Positions 24,395 through 38,278 of a stretch of DNA of 64,000 nucleotides are shown piece after piece. The DNA lies in NCBI GenBank assembly GCA_036583965.1, contig JAZBQD010000027.1, positions 30,077,001 to 30,141,000 on the forward strand, read 5' to 3'. A program made the position numbers and the translations under genes. How positions within the stretch are numbered: position 1 is the first letter of the stretch; each line of letters begins with the position of its first letter. Below the pieces are notes generated by a model. It saw nothing but the letters and a program-made list of their open reading frames with translations, was not told where the DNA came from and did no database searches. The DNA comes from Prunella strophiata. Its lineage: Eukaryota > Chordata > Aves > Passeriformes > Prunellidae.

Positions 24395-27300
24395 GTATGA
24401 AGCAAAGGGAGAGCAATTACATCCTTAGAGGTTGTAAATTATCAATAAGGGTTTTCCTTTAAGGGAAAGGTTCAGTTGTGGGAACAAATCCATAGACACC
24501 AAATTCATTGCTGAAATATATGCAAGGCCACTGTGTATTATGGAAATGTTGCTTGTGTTGTTTCTGTTTTGTTTGAAGAACTTTTGATAATTGATTATGT
24601 TGCTCTGAAAAACTTTGTTGTTTACTACCTACATCTACTCTGTCCTAGTGATATGGTCAAAAATGTGCTAGGGATTCAAAAACCACCTTTGGTTTGCAGA
24701 GGGATCACCTTTGATCATGCATCAATTGCTTTCTGTGTGGCTCATCAAGACTTAAGCTGAGGTTTTAAGAATGAAATTGTGGCTCTGGATATACTGCTGA
24801 CAGAACAGACTTCATGGTACAAAAGAAGGGTATTTCAAAAGTGACTCAAAAATGTTTAATGTTAGTTCATGCCATTTAATGTTTATCTATGCCATTGCTT
24901 TGAAAAGGGATGTTCTCCTCCCTGAGGAATCGAGTGATAAGAGCCACTGTGAATTTTAACAGAGGTTGCAGGTATTTGGTCCATCACAAATCTCAGCATT
25001 AGGCTGGCCCAAAGAAAAGAAAAAAACAGGGGAGGACTTCAAAAGTATAAGTCTGCTTGAGGATTTGGGCTTTGCTGTGGAATTGCTTCAATTATATGTT
25101 TGTAACCTGTGAGTCTCTGCTCTTTGGAGGTGGTACTGGTGAAATATCTCCTCATCATTTGCAATGGGTGTAACTCAGTAGCATCCAATATTATCAAGGA
25201 CATGGGCAGGAAGAGGGGAGCTCAGTCTAACATCAGTGACCTAAGGGCAAATAGACAGAAGGACAAATGGGAGACCAGGAGAAATTAAAGACTCAGAAAA
25301 TAAATGTATAAGCAGAGAGACTTTTAACTTCAAATTGTGATGGATTCCTCCCAACAGCCAAAAGCAAGTGGGGCAGCAGGGCAAAACAGGGCAGATTTTC
25401 AGCTCCCCTAACAACTGTCATTCCTACAAACACAGACCATATTGGTATGGGAAGACATACACTGATTTCACTGAAAAGCACAGAGGAGATTGTGCAAATG
25501 TCATACCTGTTTTGGGTTATTAGTCCCTAGTCTTTTAGAAGAAGGTAAGAGTGATATATATGTATTTATATGTATTTAATTCAGTGTCCAGTAGCCTGTG
25601 ACAAAAACGCTGGCCTCAGCATGTAAAGATTTTATTTTTAAGGAATTGGCTTGATTTTCCTTTCCCAAATACATGCAGTAGAGGGCACTCTGTCGCAGGT
25701 CAATTTTGCGTTGGGCTCCTTTGCGATATACAGAGAAATTAAACACATTTTGAAAATAAAGTGTGATTTGGAAATATGCTTGATGAAGTGGCTTGTCTTA
25801 ACAGAACAGCATTGCCCAATATTTACTGCATTTTAAAAGCCAGCTGTCAGGACCAATAATGTAAAGCCAATAATGCAGAGACTGAGGCAGCATATTTTAT
25901 TCCCATTATTCTGTATTAGTCAAAACTGAACCGAAATTATCTTGCTAAAACATGAAAGATGGAATTGTATTTCATTTGAGCTCTTACAATCAGGTCCTTG
26001 AGAATTTCCCTCCTCTCAGCCATCATTACAGCAACATTGTTAAGTTTCACAAATCTGTAATCACACTGCTAATATTTATTTGGGTTTGTGCATAGGTTTC
26101 AATTGACTTTAATTTACACAATCCCACAGAAAATGTTTCTCAGCTTCAGTTCCATTCTCTGCCTATTCCAGGAAGTCAAAAGAGCCACAAGCTATACTTT
26201 TTTGATTCAGCCCTCCAAAAACAAATCTTCTTGTAAAGTTTCCTTGTAAAATATGGTCCCATTAGTGAGAAGTGCAGAACACCGTGACCTTGTTAGAAGC
26301 CACACACTGTAAATTTAATCCCTGTTGCTTTTCTATGAGCTTTCCCAGGCTATAGGACTTGGAGCCTAATTGTCTGTTCATTCCCTCACCTGTCTTTTAC
26401 CTAATGGAAACGATCCCTCAGGGACAGGTCCTTATTTGAAGGGAGAGGTAAGGAGGAGGAAAGCCCCTGCCTGCCGGGACTCAGCTGAATTAACAAGGGA
26501 GAAAGGTGCTCACAGAGCCCCTCCAGTCCCTGAGCTCTTCACTTCAGCCCTTGAACCACACACCTGAGACCTGATATTTAAAGACTAAGGATGAAGGGAA
26601 GTCTTCTTCCTTCATTTTAAATCCATGCCAGGTCAAAATCCATGGGGCTTAAGATGTGTAGGGTGAGGGACTCCAGGGGATTGTGTCCCATTTGAACCCT
26701 TCCTGGCAGGATGCTGGTAGCACAATGGGGTCAGACAGAAAATGAGTGAAGACCCCTTTTCTTTTTTAATGGCACAAATGTGGCAAGAAGATGCAGGCTG
26801 CCTAAAGGAATGCCTCTCTTCTGGGGAAGGGGCTGGCTCCAGAAGAACCAACAGGGTTTTGAGCAGTAGCAGCTCAAAGAGCCACCTCCTGTGGCTCCAC
26901 ACTGACACAAGAGATGACCAGTTGTATCTCTCTGCCAAAACCCATCACGTCCTGCTGCCCATGGGAATCAACTTAGGAAGAACAACTTCACACTGGGACT
27001 GTTTGTCTACAACTAACAGAAATGAAAGAGCCTTAATAAAAATAACATAAAGCCAGCAGTGAGTTGCACTTATTCCATGTCATAGTTCAAGGTGTGTAGC
27101 AGGAGATTTCAGCATGAGACTGCTGTCTGATTTTTGCTTTCCAACAGTGGAACAATTATTCAGTGACTAGAATGATATTTTCATTTCCCCTTCATTTGCA
27201 GTCTCAGGAGAGGCAGTAATGATGTGGAAAAAAAATAAGTCTTGATGGAATCTGTAATATCACAAGATTTTATTTCATTCCCTCATTAAAAACATTCTCT

Positions 27301-27836
27301 ATTTTAATCAAAATCATATTAAAAATCAGAGAATACATGTTATTCCGCTCTTGGTTATATCAGGTAATGCATTTTTCTGTAAATACCAAAGTTACAGGTA
27401 CAAAGACCTTTGTCTTGTACCATTATTTGACAGTGGTTTGAATGGGATCAAGGTCATACACTGCAGGCCCATGAAAGACACAGAATGATTAAAATCAGAT
27501 AATAGGACAGAGAACTGGAAAAGCACCCAGTAGAGAGAATAACAAAGAATATTAAAATGGAATTTACTTGAAGGATACATTGTCATTATTTTTCAGCTAT
27601 TGAGTAAAACAATGTTGTGCTAATTCTATTTCTGTCACTTGCGTGGCAGGAGACAGACTGATTTTAAAGTTTAATTTCACATATGGAAATTGTTTTTAAT
27701 GATACTCAGTAGGCTTACTTTTTTCAATTCTTATTTTACAAAGCCTGTTTCCATTTAAAATTAATATAGCCAAACTTTTAGCCTAAAACAAGAAAATTGA
27801 TCACTCTATGGACTGTGTGCTAGCATTTCTGTTTTC

Positions 27837-28080
27837 ATGGAATCACAGACTGGTTTGTGTTGGAAGGGACCTTAAAGATCACCCAGTTCCCATGGGCAGG
27901 GACACTTCCCCTAGCCCACGTTGCTCCAAGCCCCATCCAACCTGGCCTTGGACACTTCCAGGGATCCAGGGGCAAGCCACAGCTTCTCTGGGCAGCCTGT
28001 GCCAGGGCCTCACCATCCCTCACAGGGAAAAATATCCAATCTAAATTTGCCCTTTTTCAGCTTAAAGCCAAGCTCCCTGT
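27837..28080 (-). mobile_element. CR1 LINE 3'-end fragment
   Basis: Reverse complement of the CR1 3' end: GGAATCACAGA at the tail side, TGTTGGAAGGGACCTTAAAG, TTGGACACTTCCAGGGATCC, CTCTGGGCAGCCTGTGCCAG, then TTTCAGCTTAAAGCC. Minus orientation, opposite to the gene. Confidence 0.95.
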
Positions 28081-31000
28081 TTGCATGCCAATAAGGCAAA
28101 AAGCAACTGCTTTGTATCCACACCCTGTGGTCACTGTAAACAAGTGTTCATCTGACCATGAATGTGTTATAGATTATTGGGATGAAGCCAAAGATTTGCA
28201 CCAAGGAACACATTGATTAATTGAGGCAAATTTCTAATGAGGTCTTAACTTCAGCATATTTTTTTAAACATAAAAGTTACACTTTTTCTTATCTCCATGT
28301 CTGGCATTTGTAGCATCAAACAATCATGTGATAAAACCAACTAGTGCATCAATTGTGGGAATGCACCAGCAGAAAAATGATCTGCCTACTCAAATCTTAT
28401 TCTATACATCAAAATTCAGTTATGCTCATGAGCAAACAAGCTGACTCTCTCCAAGGCCAGGAGTATTCAGTGTTACAGGACAGAGCTGAAAGAGACCAAT
28501 AAATATGAAATAAGCTTTAATCTGGTATTGCAGAACACTAAATAATATACAACTGATGTTATCAACATTGTTATAAGTTGGAAATTGTGGGCTGGTTGTG
28601 TTGAATATGTGATTATTATGGCAGTGTTCTATTCCCTCTAATGCTTCAAAGGAAATACCCTCCTAGGGGAAATTTAATAATTGCCACAGTTTTTGGTGGT
28701 ATTCTTAATCACTGATCTATGAAGAAAACCACCAGGAAAGCACCTGGATGGCTGCTGAAAGCCTCTAGACTTCATGGGAATGCTATGTCAATATTTCATG
28801 GAAGGTGGCTCCTGCAGTTAGCATCAATGAGTATTTTGGCAAGGAAAACCAAGTTTATAATTTGTTATTTAATACACAAAAGGAGTGCTGTGCCTCTTAT
28901 GTAAATCAGCTACCCAGACAAAGGAATTTAAATCCAAACAGAATGAGACAAGAGGTTACCAGGATGGAAAGAGTGATTGTGAAATTATGCAAAGAACCTA
29001 CATTGTATCAGAAGAGGTAATTTCTGCAGAGATAGGGAAGTATTCAACCTATCAAAAAAGGTCTTGAGGAAATCTCCTCAGGGATACTGTGGAGTTTTGT
29101 TGAAGCAAAATGATTTAAAACCTGAAACAGATGTGAAAAATCAGAGGAAGGAGAGCCTCACTCTTTTTTTAAGGTGGAAATACTTGAATATGTTTTGAGG
29201 GGAGGAAAGGGAGAGTTGAAAGAGGATACAATTCCTGCCAACAAAATACACATTATAAAGTGAGATGAGCTATCTAAACCAAAAGCCATCACTGTCTCAA
29301 AACCAAATTGGTATAAACTGGCTATGAATAAATTTAGGTTGGTTCTTTAGAAAAGGTTCCTAATCATTAAAGAAATTCTGGGACATACAAAGTTACAGAG
29401 CCTTCCCAATCATAGGAACAGGAGAAAAGGGTTATAAGATATGATGCAGATAAAAGTGGATGAAGTTTTAGTGACCACTGACATCCTTTGGGGCAGCTAC
29501 ACCTAACAAATACCCAGTACTACTCTGCAAAATGTAAAAAAAAGGAATATCTTGAAGAAGTGAGCTGCCCTTGGCAGCCTGGTATTCATGTGGCTTGAGA
29601 AGATTCCCTTAGAGGTTGTTTTAAAAATGATTGTGTTCATGAACAGCTACAAAAATGGAAGCATTTGAAAATAATGCTATCAAGTTAAAGATGAGAACAC
29701 TTTGGGTTCCTCTCCTTTGTTCTGAATCCTCTGGTGACTGAACCCAGAGGGCAAAGTGAGCAAGACTCAAGACTGTAACAGAACACTCACTAATATGTTT
29801 CAGCTCCTGTGTGTGAACCTAAGTAGGGCCAGCATTAGTTGGTTTTGTAATTTTTACTCCCTATCAAAATACTTTAGCCCACAGTTCTCACTAGACTTGA
29901 CACATGTGACAGTCAGTGTTAATAAAATCCTTAGGGGCTTCAGTTGTGCAGGTACACAATATGCCCTGAATCACAATTTTCACTCCAGTGTACAGTCTGG
30001 AATAACATTTCCTTGTGCTCTTCCTGAAATTGATTTGAACTGATTAATCTGGAATCTTAAAATGTGGAGAAGAACTAACTAAGGTCTTCTAATGGTGGTT
30101 TTCAATACAAGTGTTTTAACAGGAATAACAGAAATCTCTGCCTTTCCCAGCAACTGGCTCTATCAGTAAATATCTTCTGGTCTGTGTTGTAATTGGTCAG
30201 CTTCCTTTAGGGAATATTCCATTCAACATGGTGGATAAAATGTACAGAAATCAGATGAATCATCATTCCCAGAATGTTTGCAAAAGGCTAGATTGGGGGA
30301 TGCACTAAGTCCTCTTTATAATTTCACAGGCTCACAGGTTGGTAACAGGGAAGAGCAGCTCAAAGAGAGTTTTTGGGATTGTGAGTTGATAAATTTCCAC
30401 TAGAAAAATAATATTTGTAGCCCAGCACATTTTTAAGATTGTCTGGATATGAAAAACATCAATGAGTTTAATTTTGGATTGTGATACAACAGCCTCTCTT
30501 AGTTAGCTGGGCATAGAAAAACATGGAACCAGTTAAATAACTAGGTGGTGAAACTGCTTGAATAAGGACATACCTGAGCAAAATTAAAACTTTAGATGAC
30601 GATATTTCCAGGTCTAGAAATACCTGAATAATGTCCTCCAAAGTCATTGAATTTCTATCTCTTTGTTCCAAATGCAAATCCCTTTCATAAGAAAGCATTT
30701 TTGTTTTAATTTTAGAACCTAAAAATGTATCAAGTCATAAGACTTTGCAATTAGCAATTCCTGTTATCAATATCATATTAGTTTCTTGATCTTTATCCAG
30801 GGGATTCTCTGGAGGATATGTGCTTGTGAAAAGGTGGAAATAAAGGAAGAGAAAATTTAAACTGAGAAGCCATGAATACATAACAGAAAAGTTTTCAGAT
30901 GAATTATAACCAGAGCCTAGTTTAGTTTAGCCAGAATATTAAAGGATTGACAAGTCCCTAGACTGGAGGTTCACAAAGGTGAAGGAGGGTTTGGCTGTCT

Positions 31001-31434
31001 CCAATAGCACTGGGAGAATCAGGGGACCCCTAAGATGGATATCAGAGACATGAAAGGTGCAGAAGATAAAGACTGGACACTTGTTTTGGTCTGTGCTCAC
31101 AATCCCAGTTGTGTAAAGGGTCTGCCATGCATGGATAAATGATATTTCCACGGGCAATAATGAAAGAGCTTGAGATCTTGTGGGTACTTGAGGCCCATGA
31201 AAAGTGCAGACAGAAATGAGGGCTCAGAGATGGACAGGAAGGCAGGCAGGCATTTCTGATTCCCAAAATGAGCTTTCCAGCTCTCTGGCATCTATGAGCC
31301 AGCACAGCAGAGAAGTCATGTGCCCTGGGTAAAGGAAAGCACTCTTTACTCAAGAACAAAGGAGAAATCAAGTTAATTTTTGAGAATTGATCCACAATAT
31401 TAGTCCACATTTGAAGATCTTGGAAAAAAAGCCT

Positions 31435-31575
31435 CACCCCTGGAAGTGTCCCAGGCCAGGCTGGATGGGGTTTGGAGCAGCCTGGGATTGTGGAAGGTGT
31501 CCCTGCCCATGGCAGGGGTGGAACAAGATGGGCTTTAAGGTTCCCCCCAACCCAAACCATTTTGTGAGTCTCTGA
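31435..31575 (+). mobile_element. CR1 LINE 3'-end fragment
   Basis: CTGGAAGTGTCCCAGGCCAG, GGTGTCCCTGCCCATGGCAG and CCCAACCCAAACCATTTTGT mark the terminal ~140 bp of CR1. Plus orientation, strongly 5' truncated. Confidence 0.95.
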
Positions 31576-33055
31576 AAAGCATGACAGCCCCTGAAGGCAC
31601 AGTGTATTTTTAAGTGATTCTGGCTTCCTTCAGGATCTTGCAGAACATTCAGTATACCACAAGTTATTGATCAGAGAGCCCAATTCTACAGAACTCAAGG
31701 GTGTTTTGCTAGGGACCAGACTCAGACCTACCCCACAGCCCCTCACTCCACTCAGTATCAGCCTCCTGGGTTTCAAAGGAAGGGTGGAGTTCCTCCTGGT
31801 GAGCTTGAGCAGCACTGGGCAGGGTGCTGGGGAGCAGTGCTGGTTCTGCCAGCAGGATTAGGAGTGTTCTCAGGAGTCAGCTTGACAAGAACATGAGCGT
31901 GTTTCAGCTTGGCAACAAGGGAGACTATTGATGCCAAGATTGCCTTCTGTATATCTTTTTTTTTATAATATACTGCAGGAGTCTGTGTTTTGACAATCTC
32001 TCTTTGTATTTCTCCTTATTTGTTCTGTGTATTTAATCAAAGATCCTAAAGAAACTTAAATGGCAAGGAGAAGGGCAAATCTTATTTTTTGTAAACATTA
32101 TTATAATCTATTTCTAGAATATACCCTCTTTCAAAATCTAATATTTAAGGATAATTATTAAATCAAACCTCCTACTGATATGTTTCCCAAGAACAAAGGA
32201 CATTTATTTAGAGAATATGGTGTGTCATCATTTCAGTTAGTGAGTTCATGAATCATTTAAGTTGCCCTAAAAAAATTAGTATAATAGAGGCTGTAACTTA
32301 ATGGTTTCATGCAATCACTGAAGTCGTGTAAAAGCTGTTTAACACTAATAACAGATACATTCTTCAGTCAGCAGGGTAGTCTGACAGGATTTTGCACATG
32401 AAATCAGGTCATTTTCATTAATTCTTTGAAGACGTTTCCTTAGTTTGGTCTTTCTTCTTTCATTGCCCTTCCTTTTCATTTTTGTTTCAGTATCCCTGCT
32501 GGTACTATCAGTGATGTTCAAGATGTAGAGGATATCAAACGCTGATGACTTTCATAAAGGAGAAAACAATTACCAAGATTTCTTTTACTTACTGAAGAAA
32601 AAAAGAATTTTTTTTTTTTTTTATTACTTGAATCAAATTCTCTGTGCTTTTGTTTTAACCCCTGTGTTGTTGTTTTCTCTTACTGCTGCTAGGGCAGTAG
32701 CTGTCTCCAAACAGAATGGCTTTCAGGTTTTTCTTTTTGACCATATTAAGTTAAGTCTATATGGGTGGCTCAATATACAGAGAAAAATGACTGAGTAGCA
32801 CAGAAACCTTCTCTGCATAAAAAGCCAGTGGTATTGATTGGAGTGTGTGATTCTTTGTACAGAAGGGCATTTGTGCCTTTTCCATGCAGAAAAAGAACAA
32901 CTGACACCGAATGTGCTCACTCAAGAATTTTTGTCATTTTCTTCTACTATCATTAAGTTAAGGTTGTGGTCAATATCTCTGAATCCAAATCTTACTTGTC
33001 TTCTAGCTCAGATTGATTGATTCTACAGGTTTTCACAGTCATTATGCTGGTTGTG

Positions 33056-33057
<2 letters not shown>

Positions 33058-33090
<33 letters not shown>
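33058..33090. repeat. Poly(T) run, 33 nt
   Basis: Uninterrupted T homopolymer. On the minus strand it would be an A-tail, but no retroposon body is recognisable next to it. Confidence 0.97.
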
Positions 33091-33091
<1 letters not shown>

Positions 33092-33807
33092 TAGCTACAG
33101 GTTCATTCCAGCAGAGACCCTTGTGAAGAAAAGCAATACTTCAAAATAATGTCTTGTTGCTCGATTCTGCCTAGAATCCCAATATGATTGTTATGGATAA
33201 CAGTGTTCTTAAGGTCATTAATGGCTCTGTATCTCAATTCATCTTCTGATACTCTCAATTTCTACTTTATTTATGCAGCTTGAGAAGATATTGTTACTGA
33301 CCAGACAATTTGATATATACAGAGCTCTGAAAAATGCACACACAGAGCCACTAGCAATTTAGAAGTTGTGTATGCAGGTCTTGCATGCATTCAAGAGATA
33401 GAATCTGGCTTTGAGGAGTGAATGCTAATTTCTCGAGGGAAAAGCACATATAGAGGTTTTGACTTATATGAGTAACATAATTTAAAATCAAAACAGAAGA
33501 CACACTACCAAATATTCAGAAAGAAAGCAGAATCTGAGACCTGAGGAAATGTAATTGATTAATCTAAACTAAATATTTGTGGTTCAGTTAATTCTAAACT
33601 ATATCCTTACAGTTCTTGAACTATAACTAATATGGATTGGATTGGAAGTTTTACTGGGAACTCAAATACAATATCGTCTTTGCTTCCTGATATATATGCT
33701 CTAATAATAGAAAGTAAGCGAAGACATTGGTTTATTATCAAGTCACATCTAATTGTTTTTTATTTAACTACATCTTTAGCCATTTACAAAAAATACTGGC
33801 TACAGAT

Positions 33808-33819
33808 AATGATGATGAT

Positions 33820-33862
<43 letters not shown>

Positions 33863-33873
33863 AATAATAATGA
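33808..33873. repeat. (GAT)n microsatellite grading into (AAT)n
   Basis: GAT triplets, once interrupted by GATT, followed by a short run of AAT. It gives a poly-Asp reading frame, which is an artefact of the repeat. Confidence 0.97.
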
Positions 33874-33999
33874 AGTCTTAACCTTAGCATAAGCAATCTG
33901 ATAATCTGCATTTACAGGATGTGGCCTTTTGTCTACATTCAATGTATTTACCCATGCAAAATAAATTTAAAAAATAATTAATGAGTTCAAGTGCTTAAA

Positions 34000-36640
34000 A
34001 CACAATACATAGGATTTGAGCAAACAAGCAAGAGACTGATTATTTTCAGAGATGCTTCAGTTTCAAGACTCTCAGGAATCTCAGGCCTCATTGTAGTGGA
34101 GAAGCAGGTGGACTCACAGCCCTGCAGGGTAATTAGTGAAAAACCTGCTAGCCAAGGGTGTGTTGAAGATGAAGGCTGGAAGCAAGTGCCTGCACAAAAC
34201 AGGAAGAAAGTTCCTCTTCTTCCTCCTCACCTCCTCAGAATTTGATAAGTAGGGCTGGCACCTCCTGCACCAGGCACGAGGCTCTGGAACTAGAAGGCCA
34301 GATAACTGATGAGGTGGGCAAAAGTCCTTCTGTCATTGTGGAGCCTCCTAAAACACCACCACCTGCACCCTGAAAACACCTGGATGACAGCTTTTTGGAA
34401 CTGGTCCTGTGGGAGCCAACTTGGAAAGATGCCCTCCTGGATCTGCTGCTTGTCTGCAGCTTTTGGGATTTTTTGAGCAAAGTGGAGGTTGGGGCCATCT
34501 TGGCCACAGCAAGCACAGAGTTGAGTTTAAAATCTCTGGTGGCTGGAGGATAAATGCCAGCAAAACCTCAGCTCTGGCCATGAGGAGAGTAACCTCAAGC
34601 TGATCAGGGGACTAGTGAGCAAGATCCCCTAGGAAAATGTTTTAAAGGTGCTTGGGGCTCATCAGCACTGGTCAGTTTTGCTGGTCAGCAATTCCCAAAT
34701 GCTGGAAATCAGGTGAAACAGAAGACCTTCTTGGATGAACAGAGATCTTCTCTTGGAAATAAGGCTAAAAAAGGAAGGTGTGGAAGCACTCAGATGATGT
34801 GGGGAGAATAGAGAGATGCTGCTTCCCATTGTGGGGAGAAAATCTGTGCAGCCAAAGCTCAGCTGAAGTTGAGGCTGCCAGAACTGTTGGTGAAAATTAA
34901 AAGAGTTTTTTCAAACACATTAATGGCAAGTGGCAGAGTAAAAATACCATTGGCACATGGCAGGATGAGGATGGTCACCTCACAAACTGGGACAGAGACA
35001 AGGTGGAGGTGTTTAATGCCTTCTTTCCCTCTGTCTTCAACATGAATGATGGACCCAGAGAGTTTCAGTGCTGTGAGCTGGAGGACTCTGTCTGTGAGAA
35101 TGATCAACTCAGTCTACCCTGAACTTGTGGTCCAGCTGGATATCTGCAAATCTATGGAGCCTGGTGGGCTTCATCCAAGAATCCTCAAAGAGCTGCTGAT
35201 GTCATTGCAAAACATCTCATGACTTTTTTTTGAGCAGTTTTGGGAATCCAGAGAGGTCCCAGCTGCCTGAAATCTAGCAAGTGTTCTGCTGATATTCAAG
35301 AAAGTCAAGAAGGAGGACCCTGGAAACTACAGGCCTGTCAGCCTCGCTTCAGGGCCTGGCAAAATTATGGAGAAGGTTATTCTGGGAGGTATTGAAAAAC
35401 ACCTGGTGGACAACACAGTCATTGGTCACAGCCAACATGGCTTCAGGAGGGGAAAGTCCTGCTTATCAAACCTGATTTCCTTTTATGACAAGGTGACTTG
35501 CCTGCTTGATCAAGGGAAGCCTGTTGATGTAACCTCTTTTTGGATTTCAGTAAAGCTTTCCAGACTGTCTCTACCAGGATGCTTCTGGACAAAATGTCCA
35601 TTGCACAGCTGGATAAACATATCATGAAATGGGTGAGCATCTGGCTCCCAGGTCGAGCACAAAAGGTTATAGAGACTGGGATGACATCAGACTGGTAACC
35701 TGCCACTAGTGGGGTTCCACAGGGCTCCATCCTCAGCCCTGTGCTCTTCAACATCTCCATTAACCACCTGAACACAGGACTGGAAGGGATACTCAGCAGA
35801 TTCACAGATGATACAAAACTGGGAGGAGCTGTCTGACTCCCTCGAAGGCAGAAAGGCGCTGCAGAAAGTCCTCAGCAATTAGGGAGATGGGCAATCACCA
35901 ACCATATGGACTTCAACAAGGAAGGAGCTGCCACTGGGACAGGGCAGCCTTGGCTGTGTGTATGGGCTGAGGAGCAGGAGCTGGAGAGCAGCGTGGGAAG
36001 AGCCCTGGGGGTCCTGGTCCATGGCCAGGTGGATCTGAGTCAGCAGAGGACATCCCTGTGCTGGGGACACCAGGCACAGCACAGCCAGCCAGGCCAGGCA
36101 GGGGAGTGTCCCACTCTGCTCTTGGGTGGCCTCACCTCGAGTGCTGGGGGCAGTTTTGGGTGGCACAATATAAAAAAGATACTGAACTGTTAGAGAGCCT
36201 CCAAAGGAGGGCTTTCCTTGAGGGGAAGCCTTATGAGGAGTCTCTGAGGGCAGTTGGTCTGTTCACCTGGAGGAAACTGAGGGGAGACCTCACTGCAGTA
36301 ACATCTTCCTTGTCTAGAAGAGATAGGACACTGATCTCTTGTCTCTCATGACCAGGGACAGGACTCATACGAGTGGCCTGAAGTTGTGTCAGGGGAGGTT
36401 TAGGTTGGATATTAGGAAATAATTCTTCCCTTTAGAGGGTGGTGGGCACTGAACAATCTCCCCAGGGAATGGTCACAGGCACCAAGGCTGCCAGAGCTTC
36501 CAGGAACATTTGGACAACTTTCTCAGGGACAGGGTGGAATTGTTGGGGTGTCCTGTGCAGGACCCAGAGTTGGACTCAAAGATCCTTGGGGGTCCCTTCC
36601 AAACTGGCAGATTCTGTGTTTCTGTAATGATGCTTTTGGT
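34000..36640 (+). mobile_element. Long degenerate CR1 LINE with reverse-transcriptase remains
   Basis: Longest CR1 copy in the window. In order: possible ORF1 end or ORF1/ORF2 junction (about 34,000-34,260, uncertain); end of the endonuclease region (ALLDLLLV-like frame near 34,430); RT fingers with KKEDPGNYRPVSL (about 35,305-35,345), SQHGFRRGKSCLSNLISFYD (about 35,430-35,490), [15 protein letters not shown] (35,708-35,752) and the catalytic box as FTDDTKLGG (35,801-35,827), where family members usually have FADD; thumb with ALGVLVHGQVDLSQQ near 36,000; 3'UTR ending CAGATTCTGTGTTTCTG. It is dead: a frameshift near 35,540 breaks the segment before the FSKAF motif, and a TGA follows at about 35,834. 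The 5' boundary is uncertain. Confidence 0.88.
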
Positions 36641-36860
36641 AGCAAATCACCAGGCTTGATAAATTAGAATAAGTGGAAAACTTGTAGATTGTGGTGGTGT
36701 TAATCTACTGATGTCTAAAATCCAAATATTTGGTGGTTACTGTGAGAATGAATCAGTGAATATGAATGCATGTGTTTTTATATATTCATGAGTATATATT
36801 TCTGTACACATATATGTATGCATGTGTGTGAATGTAGAGATATGTAGATATATACATGCA

Positions 36861-37028
36861 TAGATATAGATATAGATATAGATATAGATATAGATATAGA
36901 TATAGATATAGATATAGATATAGATATAGATATAGATATAGATATAGATATAGATATAGATATAGATATAGATATAGATATAGATATAGATATAGATATA
37001 GATATAGATATAGATATAGATATAGATA
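36861..37028. repeat. Perfect hexanucleotide array (TAGATA)28
   Basis: 168 bp of uninterrupted 6-bp units. Because the unit is a multiple of three and has no stop in several frames, long Ser-Ile and Leu-Tyr frames appear on the minus strand; these are artefacts. Confidence 0.98.
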
Positions 37029-37035
37029 AGCTAGT

Positions 37036-37777
37036 GTCTGAATAGGAGCCTTTGGCCAAGGCATTAATGAGTTTTGCTATGGACATTTGCTCATGAATCA
37101 GACATCCAGAAAATCTTTGTAACCCTGGGAATGCCAAAAGATCTTTCCTGATTAGATCCTTGTATTAAAATGCCTATGGCAGAAACATTCTGTCACATCT
37201 TGCTGCATTTTCTCATGCTTTTGCTCAACTCTAGATTATGCTTTAAATGTATCAATTAAATTTTAACTATGGCTACAACAGAAGACTTCTGAGATTCTGC
37301 AACTGAAACACATTACCATGAAACTTTTTCCTTTTCATTACCATAAAACTTATTTTTCATACAGGGGCTACTATTACTTTGCTCCATTTTTTTCTCTGTC
37401 TTTGCATATGATTCTGGAAATTAGCCTTGACAAGGTACAGAAAAAATTAGGTATGTATGTGACTACAGAAGCTCTTCATTTAAATTTCAGTTTTCCATAG
37501 ATTCTTTGTGTGGTAATGTCATGGGAAATTCATATGCTATAGATTTTCCACCTGTACCTTCATTTCTAGATCCACCATGTTCTCATGTGTTGATGGTGCA
37601 AAGAGCTGTCAATATGTTTGATAAATGTTACAGGTGGTGCACAACTCCAAACTTTCAAAGAATCTGAAAGGTGTTGTTGTTGAGCTCCGTGCCCAAGACT
37701 GCTTTGTTCCTTAGATACCTTTGCCTTTTCACTTTGTTTTGTTTTTGGCTTTTGGTTTGTTGTTTTGTTTTGTTTGT
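37036..37777 (+). repeat. Tandem segmental duplication, copy 1
   Basis: Starts GTCTGAATAGGAGCCTTTGG directly after the first hexanucleotide array and ends in TTTGTTTTGTTTG before the second. Near identical to 38,279-39,027. It contains no recognisable gene. Relative to copy 2 it has an extra TGTCACATCT-type segment near 37,190 and lacks about 12 bp near 37,415. Confidence 0.95.
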
Positions 37778-38278
37778 TATAGATATAGATATAGATATAG
37801 ATATAGATATAGATATAGATATAGATATAGATATAGATATAGATATAGATATAGATATAGATATAGATATAGATATAGATATAGATATAGATATAGATAT
37901 AGATATAGATATAGATATAGATATAGATATAGATATAGATATAGATATAGATATAGATATAGATATAGATATAGATATAGATATAGATATAGATATAGAT
38001 ATAGATATAGATATAGATATAGATATAGATATAGATATAGATATAGATATAGATATAGATATAGATATAGATATAGATATAGATATAGATATAGATATAG
38101 ATATAGATATAGATATAGATATAGATATAGATATAGATATAGATATAGATATAGATATAGATATAGATATAGATATAGATATAGATATAGATATAGATAT
38201 AGATATAGATATAGATATAGATATAGATATAGATATAGATATAGATATAGATATAGATATAGATATAGATATAGATAT
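37778..38278. repeat. Perfect hexanucleotide array (TATAGA)~83
   Basis: About 501 bp of the same 6-bp unit as the array at 36,861, with no interruption that I can see. It lies exactly between the two copies of a duplicated ~0.75-kb segment, so each copy is preceded by an array. The assembled length of such a tract can be inaccurate. Confidence 0.97.

Noticed and set aside
33632..33892. Frame ending in a poly-Asp run
   Set aside because: The Asp run is the GAT microsatellite and the remainder has no similarity I recognise.
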